DNA from: Rheum nobile
Lineage: Eukaryota > Streptophyta > Magnoliopsida > Caryophyllales > Polygonaceae
Reading direction: 5' to 3'
Assembly: GCA_027886185.1 (NCBI GenBank)
Contig: WOAB01000093.1
Span: 6,758,001-6,822,000, forward strand
DNA length: 64,000 nt
Shown here: positions 34,241 through 46,372 of the stretch, piece after piece
Numbering within the stretch: the stretch's first letter is position 1
How the letters are laid out: each line of letters starts with the position of its first letter
Made by a program: the position numbers and the translations under genes
Notes under the pieces: generated by a model
Told to the model about the DNA's origin: nothing
What the model saw: only the letters and a program-made list of their open reading frames with translations
Database searches by the model: none

Positions 34241-35508
34241 AAAGCTTATAACGTAATGCTCGTTTTGGAATTAAATAAGATAAGTGCCCGAGTGCACATG
34301 ATTAATATACCTTGGGCGAGTAGTGTAGCTAAGTTCAGTGCAGCTAGGAAAACTCGTCTTGACTTGAATGTAGTACGTTCTCTTTCCAATCTGGATTCGC
34401 TGTAGGCGATGAGGTTGGTCGTGAACCGAAGCATCTCAGTCAGTTTTAAATCATTGTTGTATGATCCTGTAATCATTCCAGATTTGTCATTTTTCCTTAA
34501 AGACTCAATCTCTTGGAGTCTCTTTTCGAGTCGATTTCTGTGAAGATGAAGTCTTCTAGAATCTTCTCTCATGCATACCTCTTGTTGTTATTCCGTGAAA
34601 GTGTCGGGTTATGTATCGTCCCTTCGGTTATTATTCGAGGGACAATGATAGTAAACGGTTACGATCACTCGAACCATTCTGCTTTTTACCCTTGCTAGTC
34701 TATTCAAGTAGACTAACCCACGGACTTTGTTCTCCGCATGTGGGCTGGTGTCATCCGTTCGATTCGGCACATCAGATAGAGTGAAGATTTGAGGAGACTA
34801 GATTGACTATGAAGACGACGGTTGTTTTTGGATGTTTTAATAATTGCTTTTAATCAGGTTGAGATCCTTGGGCAGGTGATCATCACGATCACAACCCCGT
34901 TTGTAAAATCTTTTATTTGTCTTCCACTGTACTTTGTTTGAACTCTGTGTTTGGCCTATTCGGGATTGGGTTGTAATCCCGTAACTCTTGTTTCCTCAAC
35001 AATGTTATGTTTTGGAATTTATTGCTTGATCTTTGTGTATCAATTGCATTTCATAAATTGTATTTATTTGGTAAAGCCTTGGGTGATCTCGGTAAGGAAC
35101 ACTTGGGTCACTGGCGGTAATACCTTTCCAAAAGGGTTAAGTTTTGGGGGTGTTACAGCGGTGGGATTGGCGCCCTGCGGTGGAAGCCCCGCGGTGGGAG
35201 TCGCCGCCCCGCGATGGAAGTCACCGCCCCGCGGTGGAAGTCACCGCCTCGCGGTGGGAGCCGCCGCCCCGCGGTGGGCGCTGGGCCGTTTCTCGCGTGT
35301 TGTGTTTTTGGGTCCATTAGGTTTAATTCGTGTTTGCTATTTAAACCCTAGTTCCTTGTAATCGTTGTTATCACATTCAAAAGAGAGAAAAAGTATCCTG
35401 GCTTGGTAGTGCCCCTAGACGTAGTCATTCTTGACGAACTGGGTTAACAATTCTTGTGTTCTTTGTCTTGTTTTCTTGTCGTTACTACGTTCAAATCCCA
35501 ACAGTGGA

Positions 35509-35932
35509 CAAGAAGCAAGATTTGGGAAGGACTAAAAGAGCTTATAAGTAAAAAAATATGGTGGAAGCTACACAGGATTGTGGTCCTTGTGGATGTTGAA
35601 TCATAAAGGTAATATATTGATGTATTTCTATTTTAAACTTTAGAAATAATTAGTTTAATAATATATATTAGAACTTTTTTAGTTTTGTTGAAGATTACAA
35701 TCAATTTGCAAGATCCGAGTGAAAGAATTTATTCAATCATCAAAGGTAAAATATAAAATTTTATTAATTTTTAGTACAATTTAGTTATATATTTATCAAT
35801 AATACTAATTTTATGTCATTTTTCGTGCTGAGTATAAGAGAATGAAGACATAGGTTGAGATTGTTATTTACCAAATTTCATAAACATTAAAACCATTACT
35901 AACAACATTAACTTTAAAACGCGGTTTTATGA
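35509..35932. other. AT-rich flank, nothing recognised
   Basis: No gene. Ends with TAACTTTA (35933-35940), the left target duplication of the following element. Confidence 0.5.
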
Positions 35933-36239
35933 TAACTTTAGGGGATTCTTTTTCGCACCCATTTTTTTTTGCGGCGCACCCGTCCTTGTTGCGCCCAAAA
36001 AACGGATTTTTCTTTTAAAAAAAAAACAATTCCTTGAGCGCAACCTGATTGCACCCAAGGTCTGGGTGAGTTTTTTTTATTTTGAAAAATGATTTTTTAA
36101 AGATTATTGAACCGGTTTTGGAGTCTTAACCGGTTGACTAAAAAAAATAAAATTATTTATTTATTTATTTTAGAAAAAAAATAAAAAATTGGGCGCAACG
36201 TGGTTGCGTCCAGAAAAAGAAAAAAAAACTTGGATGTCT

Positions 36240-37375
36240 TGTAGTTATATCCAATTTGGTTATTCTTATGGTTATATCCTATAGTTATATACTATAATTA
36301 TATCTTATAGTTATATCCAATTTCGTTATATCTATGGTTATATCATATAGTTACATACTATGGTTATATCATTGTAGTTATATCCAATTTGATTATTACT
36401 ATAGAATATAACCATAAGGATATAGCCAAATTGGATATAACTATAAGGATATAACCAAATTGGATATAACTATAAGATATAGTCATAGTATATAACTATA
36501 TGATATAACCATAGTATATAACTATATGATATAATATAGGATATAACCATAGTATATAACTATGGAATATAACTATACGATATAATCATAGTATATAATT
36601 ATAGGATATAACCATAGTATATAACTATAGAATATAAATGTAGTATATAACTATATAATATAACCATAAGATATAATCATAATATATAACTATAGAATAT
36701 AACGATATGATATAACCAAATTGGATATAAGTCATATAACTATAAGATATAATCATTGTATATAACTATATGATATAACCATAGTATATCTATATGATAT
36801 AATATAGGATATAATCATAGTATATAACTATGGAATATAACCATAAAATATAATCATAGTATATAATTATAAGATATAACCATAGTATATAACTATAGAA
36901 TATAACCGTAATATATGACCATAAGACATAACCAAATTGGATATAATCATAGTTATATGTGATTTTCGAAGGATATAATCATAGTATATAACTATAGGAT
37001 ATAACGATATGATATAACCAAATTGGATATAACTATAAGATATAGTCATAGTATATAATTATATGATATAACCATAGTATATAACTATATGATATAATAT
37101 AGGATATAACCATAGTATATAACTATGGAATATAACTATAAGATATAATCATAGTATATAATTATAGGATATAACCATAATATATAACTATAGAATATAA
37201 TATAGGATATAACCATATTATATAACTATGGAATATAACCATAAGATATAATCATAGTATATAACTATAGAATATAACGATATGATATAACCAAATTTGA
37301 TATAAGTCATATAACTATAAGATATAATCATTGTAAATAACTATATAATATAACCATAGTATATAACGACATTAT
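36240..37375. repeat. TATAAC-type minisatellite array 1
   Basis: Runs of words such as GATATAACCATAGTATATAA with shifting phase. The array is interrupted by CCAAATTGGATATAA. Array 2 is at 38160-38860. No gene. Confidence 0.85.
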
Positions 37376-38159
37376 TTTATGGATTAAACTCTATTTTATG
37401 GACTAAATCCCAAAACCTAACCATAAACCCTAAAAAACACTAAAAAACCCTTGGACGCAACCTGGTTGCGCCCAAAAATCCTAAGCCTTAAACCACAAAC
37501 CCTAAACCCCAAAACCTAACCTTAAACCCTAAAAAAACACTAGAAACCCCTTGGACGCAACTAGGTTGCGCCCATAGTTCTGGACGCAATATAGTTGTGC
37601 CCAAAGGGTGTGTGGTGATTGTTTTAAGGTTGTTTAGGGTTTAAGGTTTGTAATCGAATGGACAAAAACCCCAAAACCTAACCATAAACCCTAAAAAACA
37701 CTAGAAACCCCTTGGACGCAACCTGGTTGTGCCCCAAAATCCTAAACCTTAAACCACAAACCCTAAACCCCAAAACCTAACCCTAAACCCTAAAAAACAC
37801 TAGAAACCCTTGGGCGCAACTAGGTTGCGCCCATAGTTCTGGACGCAATCTAGTTGCGCCCAAAGGGTGTGTGGGGATTGTATTAGGGTTAGGGGCTTAG
37901 GGTTTGTACTCGAATGTACAAAAACCCCAAACCCTAAACCCCAAAACCTAACCATAAACCCTAAAAAATACTAGAAACCCCTTGGACGCAACGTGGTTAC
38001 GCCCAAAAATCCTAAACCTTAAACCACAAACCCTAAATCCCAAAATCTAACCCTAAACCCTAAAAAAACACTAGAAACCCCTTGGGCGCAACTAGGTTGC
38101 GTCCATAGTTCTAGACGCAATCTAGTTGCGCCCAAATAGTGTGTGACGATTATTTTAGG
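37376..38159. repeat. Three ~255-bp units with CCCTAAA-like words and GC palindromes
   Basis: Each unit reads through CCTAACCATAAACCCTAAAA, GGACGCAACCTGGTTGCGCC-type palindromes and a GGGTGTGTGG.GATTGT segment. Unit starts are near 37395, 37660 and 37925. The CCCTAAA words recall the plant telomere repeat but are scattered, not in a pure array. Confidence 0.75.
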
Positions 38160-38860
38160 GTCTTTATCATAGTATATACCATAGTATATAACTATATAAT
38201 ATATGATATAACCATAGTATATAACTATAGAATATATTATAGGATATAACCATAGTATATAACTATATAATATAACCATGAGATATAATCATAATATATA
38301 ACTATAGAATATAACGATATAATATAACCAAATTGGATATAAATCATATAACTATAAGATATAATCATTGTATATAACTATATGATAAAACCATCGTATA
38401 TAACCATATGATATAACGAAATTGGATATAACTATAAGATATAATCATAGTATATAACTATAGGATATAACAATATGATATAACCAATTGGATATAACTA
38501 TAATATATAATCATAGTATATAATATATGATATAACCATAATATACAACTATAGAATATAATAGAGGATATAACCATAGTATATTATAACTATAAGATAT
38601 AACGATATGATATAACCAAATTGGATATAACAATAAGATATAATCATAGTATATAACTACAGGATATAAACATAGTATATCTATATGATATAATATAAGA
38701 TATAATCATAGTATATAACTATGGAATATAAACATAAGATATAATCATAGTATATAATTATAAGATATAACCATAGTATATAACTATAGAATATAACCGT
38801 AGTATATGACCATAAGACATAACCAAATTAGATATAACCATAGTTATATGTGATTTTCGA
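38160..38860. repeat. TATAAC-type minisatellite array 2
   Basis: Same word types as array 1. The frames at 38019-38279 and 38758-38949 are by-products. Confidence 0.85.
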
Positions 38861-39444
38861 GAATAATAATAAGAAACAGTTAATAACAAACGAATTAGTG
38901 GAGAAACATACATGAATTTTATATGAATAAAAGTATATTGAAACCTCATGATACAAACAAATTTATTGCCATGTAACCCTGGTTACTTGAAAACGTCTAT
39001 TACTATAGTCAAATGCACACAAATGTAAAAATCTACTAGGTATTTGAATTTCCAAATCATATAAAATATCAAGATAGATACAATGGGATGAGTATGTAGT
39101 AAATTTATTTTAAATATAAAATAAATTTGTTGATATAAAATATCCAAGTTTTTTTTTTCTTTTTCTGGACGCAACGTAGTTACGCCTAATTTTTATTTTA
39201 TTTTTTTAAATTTTAACTTTTTTTTATGGGCGCAATTACGTTGCCCAAGGTGAACCAGATTTATTTATTTATTTTTTTAAAAATCGGTCATGAACCGGGT
39301 TTTTTTAATAACCCGGTTCATTTACTTGGGCACAACCTGGTTGCGCCCAAGAAATTGTTTTTTTTTTTGAAAAAAAAAATCCGTTTTTTGGGCGCAACCT
39401 AGTTGCGCCCAAAAACGGGTGCGAACATTTTACCTGTAACTTTA

Positions 39445-40000
39445 AAACATGTAAAAAGAAAAATCAACTAAGTTTTTAAAGTGTCATTTCTTAACAAATT
39501 ATTTTAAACGATCCAGTAAAAATATTGTAATATTTTAACTTATTTGTAAAGTTGGTTTCTAAGTTATTTTTTCTTTCTTACTTCCACTTGCTTTGCTTGC
39601 GAAAAATATATTTTTAGTTTATATTAACGTCTTAATAATAGTTAAATTCTATTCTTAAACTACAATATATTTTAATTGATATATTTACATTTAAAAGATG
39701 GACTTATAAAAATAAAAATCATCGACTAAGACTCATTTAATAATATATATTTAAACAAAGTAGATACGTTGTTACATGTAGCATAAGGTTAATTTTATTT
39801 TATATATATTAGTTGTTACATATTTATATATTTATCAATGAAAGTAGTTAAAATAATAGATTTTAATAATGGGTGCAAATATAATATAAAATATTTTATA
39901 AAAATTTAAACAATATTTAGAATTTAATAAGAAATATTCCGTGCTCAACTGCTCATAAATAATAGTGAAAGAAATTAGCGAGAAATTAACTTGCATGCTT
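39445..40000. other. AT-rich region upstream of the MOG1-like gene
   Basis: No gene recognised. CT- and CCG-rich leader-like sequence begins after about 40000. Confidence 0.5.
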
Positions 40001-41211
40001 TACATTCAACCCTTGCCTCAGCCCAGCACCCGCCGCCACTTCTCTCTCCCCAGCGCCACCGTCGCCGGAGCAGGTCTTGCTTCTCCAATTCATCTCTCGC
40101 CAATTGAATCCCTTTCTTTCTCCGATTTTGACTCTGAAATTGCTTGAATTTTTACTTGTCTTCCTCCATCTTGTTCGTCAATTCCAGGCATCAGTGTTCT
40201 CTCTTCATCGGAAGTGACTTCCTCACTCCTCACCGCCGCCCTAGGGTAAGTTTTCTTCACTCCTTCGCTCTTGCAGCGTTCCAGTGCTTAATTTAATTGT
40301 TCAACCATGAAGAAAGATTGTCGCGAAATACGTGCAACTTTGTTTACGAATTTCCGTGTTTAACTTGCTCATCCATGGTAATGTGCAATTTGTCAATGTT
40401 GTTGCTCTGCACTCCCCCTAGTAAAATAAATAGCGCAGAGAGATCTTGAAAGCGAATCATTGCTCCTCCGAACCGTCTCCTCTCCCTCCTCAGTCCTCAC
40501 CCCCCAATCCCCTTTGATCCGACCCGTTTTTCAAACCCAAGTTCCAATTGGGGGTTTCCAGATTCTTGATCATCTCCTTCTTCTCCTTTCTCTCTCTTCT
40601 AATTTCTCCCGCTTCTGCTCTCTTCGTCTCCAAACCCTAGCTAAATTCAATTATTCTCTTTTGCGGTTCAATCTGCGTTTGTCGTGGTTGTTCTGCTACA
40701 AATTTTCAACCCTTACGTACCCGGATCCTCCCATGGATGCCGTGTTCGTGGATCTTTGGACTGAATGAAATCGGTGCTCAATTTGTTCTTACGACTTTTT
40801 TTTTATCTGAATCTGGTAGATAATATCAGCTTTTCGGTATTTAGAAACTGTTGCAGATTTTAGAGGTTCGCCCTATCTATCTTGGTTTTTAGGTTTTTGT
40901 TTTAGTTTCGGATTCCTAATAAACAGATTTCAATTGATTTAGGTGAGGTTTTGTGCTGAATTGCAGCTCGAGGAAAAACCCAGACTCTTTTCGCACTCTT
41001 TTATAATCTCCACGTCTTTTCTTCTCCAATTTCCGGCGAAACATTCAAATCTGTGCAGTTCGCAGGTTAGCTCTATTTGAACTATTGCACTTTTGTGCAC
41101 TTTACTGGCTCTTCATAATTTATACTTGCTTCTGGATATAATCTGAAAATGATTTGTTGTCTAATTAGTCTACATGAATTACTATATTTTTGTTCTGTAG
41201 TGGCTTTAGAA
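40001..41211 (+). other. Probable promoter and 5' UTR of the MOG1-like gene
   Basis: Pyrimidine-rich leader sequence (for example 40460-40640) with splice donors of good form at about 40246 (CTAGG|GTAAG) and 41066 (GCAG|GTTAGC), and an acceptor at 41199-41200 (TTCTGTAG) just 11 bases before the start ATG. This suggests one or more introns in the 5' UTR. Transcription start not determined. Confidence 0.5.
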
Positions 41212-43104
41212 ATGTCTTCGGATCAGTATGTTGAGCGGCCTTTGTTTGGTGGCGCTATCTCTTGCATATTTCCTCTTAGATTTGAGGTCAGCCTGTTTAT
41301 ATTCTATCTTACTACCATCTTTAAACCAAGGGTGTTAGATTACTTGAAAGATTAACCACTTTCTGCATCCAATTTGCAGGATGTGAGCAATATTCGTGAA
41401 GTTCCTGATCAACAGGTTAGCATATTTAGGTTTAGTGTGATTGGGATTTTGTGAAATTTTAATCACAGGGCTACTCTTTTTCAACTGTATACGAATTTAA
41501 TTGAGAAGGAAAGGATCAAGGGCTTGCGGTGATTATTTTCTGCTAATAGTTATGTGTTTTAAGTAACTTCAAAATTTAGTTATTGGCTTTGTGTTTCTAT
41601 TTTGTCTTTGAAGGAAGTGTTTGTTGACCCTGCTCGAGATGAGAGTCTAATTGTCGAGCTTTTAGAATTCAAGCATGATGTTGCTGACAATGGAAGTGCT
41701 AATTGGTTTCTCCAAGACCTAGCCAGTGAACAAGACGCTGATGGTGGCACGGTTAGTTCGAAATTCGATACTCGGTTCTTGCATTTTGACCTAGTTCTAT
41801 ATGCCTGCCTTACCTACATCATCGCCCATGGTAGTTAGCATTTGAGTTATTGGTAAATATTGGAAGTTGAGACCGTGGTTTTCTTTGCAAAGACGATTAA
41901 GGTGAATTTTTAGTGGACAATAAAATATTTTCAGTGATTAAGGTGGAAAGATACAGTAGAAGAATCTGCATATGTAACTTGCAAGGTCCTGGTAGGAGAG
42001 TTCTATATATATTCCTCAGGATGTGAATAATGGAGGTGTACAACGATATCCAGTCATCATCACTCATCACAAAATGATTATTCATTTGAAAAATTAAGTT
42101 TATAGCCATATACTGTTTTGAAGGTTTTCTTGTTTGCCTCAACATTCTGAGCATTTCTATCTTCCAAGCTCCAACCTATAGATAACATAGTGGTAGTGCA
42201 TATTAAGATTGAACTTAAAAGTGTCTGCTGCCCAAATTTGGACTAGCTTATCACTACTAACAAGTGTAACTTATTTCATTTTTTTGGTTTACTCTCCATT
42301 CAGGTGATTGAGCAGTCCGGTGTTGTCGAGGCTCCTGGACTATCTTATAAAAACATACCATCTGTTGTGACAACTGCTGTTGGCCAAATGGTATGCAAGT
42401 AATGCAGAAGCTTGGTAGTGCGTCACTTCTGTATTAGCTTATCCCGGTCTTCTAAGATTTTCATCTTGCTCACCTGCATTTAAATCTATCTTAAAGTTTT
42501 TGGCTTTCTATCATGCTTCCCATAAAACCAGCTAAATAGTCGGGTTTTCTATCTTTATTGTGCCATCTGAATAATCATTTCTTTCGTCCATCCCATTACA
42601 GTCTACATTATTGCAACATTTTCTGCCCATTTTACTTAAACTATTGCAGGCAATCTCCAAGGGTCGACAAGGAAAAGAAGCTCAAAACATCGTCAGAGTA
42701 AGTTTCTTTCTTCTTACATGGATTTGCAGTTTAATCTATTCCATAGTGATTGATTAGAGGCTGATTCTAAATGGTTATCATAGGTATATTTGGCTAATCT
42801 GCGCCTGAAGGGAGTTGACACCGACATATTAATTACAGCCTATGAGCCTCTTGTTATAAAGTATGATCTTCCTCAATCGCCCTTCAACCTGAAGGAGTTC
42901 TTTGCCGTCCCCTTCTCTACTCTTTATCTCACGCTGACTTTGTTGATTTGTAGCCCTTTGAGTGAAAGCGCCAGCGCTGTCGGATCTGGAGTTGCGACTC
43001 CAGCTGCACAATCTGGGTTGACACCTGTCTCCGAGGTTTTCAAGCTCGCCGTTTCCAGCTTTAAGGTAAATGATTGGAGCCTTTTTGGTGACAGTGCTGT
43101 ATGA
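41212..43104 (+). CDS. MOG1-like Ran-binding nucleotide release factor
   Basis: Seven coding exons: 41212-41286, 41380-41415, 41614-41751, 42304-42390, 42650-42697, 42784-42860 and 42954-43104, all with GT-AG introns and open phase throughout; about 203 residues, the usual size. It starts MSSDQYVERPLFGGAI. Further blocks are ELLEFKHDVADNG, VVTTAVGQMAISKGRQG and, near the C-terminus, SSFKVNDWSLFG. These match the Mog1/PsbP-like fold that binds Ran GTPase and promotes nucleotide release in nuclear transport, as known for the family; plant roles are less settled. The short open frames within the locus that run into introns should not be taken as the protein. Confidence 0.93.
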
Positions 43105-43665
43105 TAACACCTTGTGTCATGTATGCTGACATCCTTAGTGTTCAAATAACATCCTTTGAAAGAGGCTCACTGCTGGGCTGGGCTTGGGCCATATCTGGTT
43201 AATGTAATGGCCCACCCAAATAGATCATGGGGTGGTAACATTTTTGTTTTTTTCCCCCCATGTTTATTGTTTAGTGGCTGATTTTTGTTGTAATAATTTG
43301 ATTAACAGAGTGAAATTTGAAGGCACAGGTAGTATATACCATCATGGTCATGGCATGGCATGGCATTTCTTGCATGATTAGCATTAAACATGGATGGGTC
43401 ATCCATTTGTGCATAACACACAACATGTCACGTGATCTTCCACATGCAGATGCATATAAATCCTCTTTCATTCATTAATAGATTTTTAGCATATTGATTA
43501 TATAACTCATGCAATGTGGGTATGTTTCGTATGACAAAAACTCATCATTCTGTCTTCTCGATGATACACAACGCGCGCAATAGATGTGAAGTAACAACAA
43601 ATATGAAATACCAACCAAGTTTGCTTTGAAAATGTTTTTTACAGACATTAACTCTATATGGTACA
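43105..43665. other. 3' flank of the MOG1-like gene
   Basis: Presumed 3' UTR then intergenic sequence. A candidate Helitron 3' terminus begins at 43666. Confidence 0.45.
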
Positions 43666-44303
43666 CTAGAAATCAGAGCCCCGTGCGTAGTTACTTTTGT
43701 TGAGGGCTTATTCAGTTGGTGCTTGGATGTCGTTAGGGGTATCCAGAACGATCAAAACTAAAAGTTATTGTCCTATATCAAACTTTGCCTGTATGAAAAT
43801 TTTCATGTTTGGAACAACGGGTAAAATTGTATGATTATGACCTAATATTGGAATGCTATGCAATAATGCTCTCATTTGAATGAGGACGTCGTTCAGCGTG
43901 AGTGTTCGTAAATGGAGCAACTAAGGAGTCTACGAAGCCCCAAACATGCGACAATAAAAGCTCATCTGGTTAAGCCAATGGATTTATTATATTCTTCTAA
44001 AGCTGATAAAATATTTGAGCACAAAAGGATTTTGAAAGTGCATGTTTGAATAAAACATTGCATCCACGTACCTCATGTTTGCTGGATTGGTTAATATGCG
44101 CTCCATGCTATCCAATGGTGACAAATGTGTTGTATCATATGGTGCTAGACCTGGACATGAGCAAATATATCTGAGGCAGCTATGATGAAAGCGTTATATT
44201 ATGATGGACATAGTGCAGACCAAGGATGTGTTGTGTAACATTATAATCCTATGTGCTGATCATTCCCGACATGTTTATAGAATTTTGTGGGTTTGGACAT
44301 GTT

Positions 44304-46372
44304 TTACGTAGATCTTGGCTTGTAATCATATCTCATTGTTTTGTAGTTTTGTGTGTGTGTTGTAGTACTATTAGAATTGTGTTTAGTACTTACATTCATT
44401 TCGGTGACCAAGTTGTTGAATGCCTCTCGGAAGATTATGTTCTGTGTGTAGTTTGACGGCTCTCTTCCCGTGTGTAGTAACAATATATTGAGGCCCTGTG
44501 GGTCTGTCACTCTAGATATTGCTTCATAGAGTTTACTGTGGCAAAAAACAGGTTTTGGCAAGTACAATCCCACATGTTTTAGTGATTGCCCCTGGCTTTT
44601 GTTGATAGTCATAGCATAGCAAGCCTTGAGGGGAAACTGACGACGTTTCATTACGAATGACCATTTGGATTGGGTGGTGCTTAGTGTGATCCTAGGAATT
44701 AACACCTTTTTCCCTACACACGTGCCTGTTATGATCTCAGCCTCAACAATCCAGTCCCCTAAATGCGTAATTATGAGCCGGGTGCCGTTGCACAACCCCT
44801 GCGATGGGTTGACATTCCTTAGAAGCATCACTGGCAACCCTTCCTTTGGTTCCAGTGCATGTGGTGGAATTCCTGTAAATTTGTTTGAACGTTATTTCAT
44901 CCATTGGTGATTTGATAACTTAATAGGCAAAGAGTATGGAGGTGTTAGTGTAATGTACCGGGGAAATCCTGGTTGTTTAAGAATTCAGGTGGGTACAAAA
45001 GCTCTTGTGCAGCCACATCGGTAGATGCCTTGCAAATCTCATATGCGCTTTTGTATGTCTTCTTGTGCCCCTGTAGACGGTTGAACATGTAACTGTTTAT
45101 CTAATCCGCATCTTCGTTTAAGGGGGTCAGAATAGCCTTGTCTTGGATGTACGACGGGTTGGTTCCATTTGCAACGAAATCTAGAAAGACTTTGTCAATT
45201 AGTTGCTCAGTCGGGTTTGGCCCTGGTGCGATTATGAACTCTCCTGGGATCTCGGTCCATGTTTCTTCATCCTCATTGTCTAGCGCTATTGCCTTAGCAT
45301 CTCCATCCCCGATCTTTTGAATCCAGTTGTTGAACTGCTGTTTGCGGATGTCAATCTCCCCATTTTCTTGTTGGTCATTGGTCCTCATGTTTTTTGTTAG
45401 CGTGAGTAATTGACATTGACTCCAAATAGGTGAGTTGCTGATGCACGCTTGAACGATGTCTTGTCGTTACCTTTGGTAATGACTTGCAGTATTTGCCTGA
45501 AATCTCTTCCTAGTAGGACCGTTATACCGCCAAACAGCTTGTGCTTGTTTTTAGCCTCTTTGATGCTTTGGATATCTTGCAGTGTTCTATTTAATGCCTC
45601 AAACGCATTTCTATGCATCATTGGAGCTTCATCCCAAATGATCAGTTTGACTTCATGCGTCAACTGTGCTAATTGCGTGTTTTGTTTAATTTCGCATGTG
45701 CTGTTATCTAGCAGTTCGATCGGGATTAGAAATATATTGTGGCCTGTACAGCCCCCTGGTAGTAGGAGGGAAGCAATACCTGTGGGAATGAAAAGGGTTA
45801 GAGATGAGCTCAATTGAATGTGCGGGTTAATTTTTTGGTATCTAAAGGACACATACAACCACCAGGTACGTAATGACGTTGTAGTGTCATTGCTATGAAG
45901 CTACAATGGGTGTACTCGACATAAGCATGTTGTCTTGTATGCAGTATAGTTTCACCGATAAGAAATGGATTAGGTATTACAAATTTGATGATGTAAGTAA
46001 ACGGAGCTTGGGGCTTACTCGACGATGCTACGGCAAGGACGATGTTCCATTGTGATCGTATGCAGGCCATAATTGTCTTGTAAAAATAAGTTTTCCCTGT
46101 TCCTCCTGCACCGTAGATGAAGAAGAACTCTCCGGATTGTCTATTCACTGCATTGATCACCTTGGCGTAGATTGTTTTTTGGTCCGCGTTCAATGAACGG
46201 TACATGGCTGAATGCAACTCTTCCATTTTGCGGGCATTGTAGGAGAGTTCTTCTCATATGAGCCGATTGTCCATTGCGGTTAGCAGTTGCTTATCTGGCA
46301 TCGGAATTCCCGGGTAGTCCATCAATGTTTTCCCGGTTTTTGCAAGAAGCTCTTCAAACTAATTTATCGGAT
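44304..46372 (-). pseudogene. Helitron PIF1-type helicase, C-terminal part, broken
   Basis: Walker A GAGGTGKTYFYKT lies in the exon around 46226-46017. A GT-AG intron (about 46010-45797) joins to the Walker B-type IIWDEAPMMHRNAFEALN. The C-terminal exon (from about 44872) has VMLLRNVNPSQGLCNGTRL and YAMTINKSQGQSL, a PIF1 signature, after a second intron. Defects: a TGA near 46240, a one-base frameshift near 45455 and a TAG near 45102. The Rep nuclease half expected upstream is missing. In active Helitrons this enzyme would drive rolling-circle transposition; this copy cannot. Confidence 0.85.

Larger units (their letters stand above)
32675..35157 (+). repeat. Solo LTR II (Tekay-like), nested in the copia LTR
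   Basis: 2483 bp, TGTGATACCCCG...GGGGGTGTTACA, with exact target duplication gcggt (32670-32674 and 35158-35162). No internal coding. It shares layout with solo LTR I. The target lies within the copia GC word GGGTCGCGGTGGG. It contains a TATA box, a GC minisatellite (33290-33530) and a 25-bp tandem array (34150-34240). Confidence 0.92.
28090..35503 (+). mobile_element. Tork-like Ty1/Copia retrotransposon with nested solo LTR
   Basis: Exact 5-bp target duplication gtgga (28085-28089 and 35504-35508). 5' LTR 28090-28524 (TGTTGGG...CCCAACA), tRNA-Met primer site, gag-pol 28557-32441, polypurine stretch, and 3' LTR 32521-35503, which is split by solo LTR II. The polyprotein order gag-protease-integrase-RT-RNase H and the TNT1-like protein blocks support the Tork lineage. 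Three in-frame TAG codons inactivate gag-pol. The left LTR is 435 bp; the right copy has extra GC-word units. Confidence 0.93.
32521..35503 (+). repeat. 3' LTR of the copia element, interrupted
   Basis: LTR sequence at 32521-32674 and 35163-35503 surrounds solo LTR II. The GC-word region at 35158-35283 has about three more units than the 5' LTR. Confidence 0.9.
35941..39436. mobile_element. 3.5-kb non-coding foldback element with 8-bp target duplication (hAT-like)
   Basis: Flanked by exact TAACTTTA (35933-35940 and 39437-39444). The outer ~270-295 bp are inverted repeats: left GGGGATTCTTTTTCGCACCC, right reverse complement CAGGTAAAATGTTCGCACCC. Inside are at least 15 copies or variants of the palindrome TGGGCGCAACCAGGTTGCGCCCA, two TATAAC-type arrays (36240-37375 and 38160-38860) and a central block of three ~255-bp units rich in CCCTAAA-like words (37376-38159). 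There is no transposase, so it is non-autonomous. hAT is inferred from the 8-bp duplication; the termini are imperfect. Confidence 0.7.

Noticed and set aside
36867..38949. Tyrosine/isoleucine-rich frames in the TATAAC arrays
   Set aside because: Translation of a simple repeat; no start context or domain.
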